From positions 1 through 13,525 of the forward strand of contig JBEIHC010000077.1 of the NCBI GenBank assembly GCA_040381555.1: a stretch of DNA of 13,525 nucleotides, read 5' to 3'. Every line of letters starts with the position of its first letter. The first letter of the stretch is position 1. The DNA is from CANHCC01 sp040381555. Lineage in GTDB: Bacteria > Bacteroidota > Bacteroidia > J057 > RFSG01. Below the pieces are notes generated by a model. That model ran no database searches, was not told the DNA's origin, and saw only the letters and a program-made list of their open reading frames with translations. This document shows positions 13,442 to 13,525 of this stretch, in pieces. Made by a program: the position numbers and the translations under genes.

Positions 13442-13525
13442 ATAACTCATCACTCATAATTCATCACTCATAATTCATCACTCATAATTCATCACTCATA
13501 ATTCATCACTCATAATTCATCACTC
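13442..13525. repeat. 14-bp tandem repeat, at least 6 copies, cut by the window edge
   Basis: Six consecutive units of ATAATTCATCACTC, the first with one substitution (ATAACTCATCACTC) and the other five identical. The array reaches the last base of the window, so its true length is unknown. The unit is not palindromic, unlike the other three families here. 13373-13441 holds nothing recognisable. Confidence 0.95.

Overview
The window looks like a chromosomal segment from a member of the Bacteroidota, perhaps near the Saprospiria or Chitinophagia; the class is inference. The evidence is a 288-residue primary sigma factor of the short Bacteroidota type without region 1.1, several promoters close to the TTTG-N19/20-TAnnTTTG consensus of that phylum, a tandem-domain UspA pair and a queA-ispD overlap. 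No tRNA, rRNA, integrase, transposase or CRISPR array was found.

Layout. Positions 1-1063 hold no convincing protein gene. Three diverged direct copies of a module of about 175-190 bp lie here (about 66-243, 451-639 and 824-1008). In each, an ATAATCAAT block sits exactly 58 bp upstream of a -7-like box, a CCAG/CTGG-type stem begins exactly 23 bp after the start of that box, and a hairpin plus T-run terminator follows. I read these as a tandem family of sibling small RNAs, which is the most novel item in the window. Next come an O-antigen-ligase-like membrane protein (+) and hemB (-), converging on a gap filled almost entirely by 12.5 copies of a 17-bp repeat. Upstream of hemB lie a spacer without genes and a 16-bp palindromic repeat array. 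Then, all on the minus strand, come rpoD with its terminator and two tandem-domain universal stress proteins. Divergent from these is a uridine phosphorylase (+), followed by a strong hairpin and a secreted acidic-linker protein of unknown function (+). A short inverted block of the 17-bp repeat and a MacB/FtsX-type permease (-) follow. A divergent promoter region then leads into the tightly overlapping operon queA-ispD-ABC ATPase (+). Two further tandem-repeat families, of about 19 bp and 14 bp, close the window.

How the genes work together. Most proteins are housekeeping: haem synthesis (HemB), core transcription (RpoD), pyrimidine salvage (uridine phosphorylase), queuosine modification of tRNA (QueA), MEP isoprenoid synthesis (IspD), stress response (UspA pair) and envelope transport or glycan assembly. 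No multi-gene defence or biosynthetic system is visible. The unusual content is non-coding: the triplicated RNA module and four families of short tandem repeats, three with palindromic units, all in intergenic DNA and mostly abutting gene ends.
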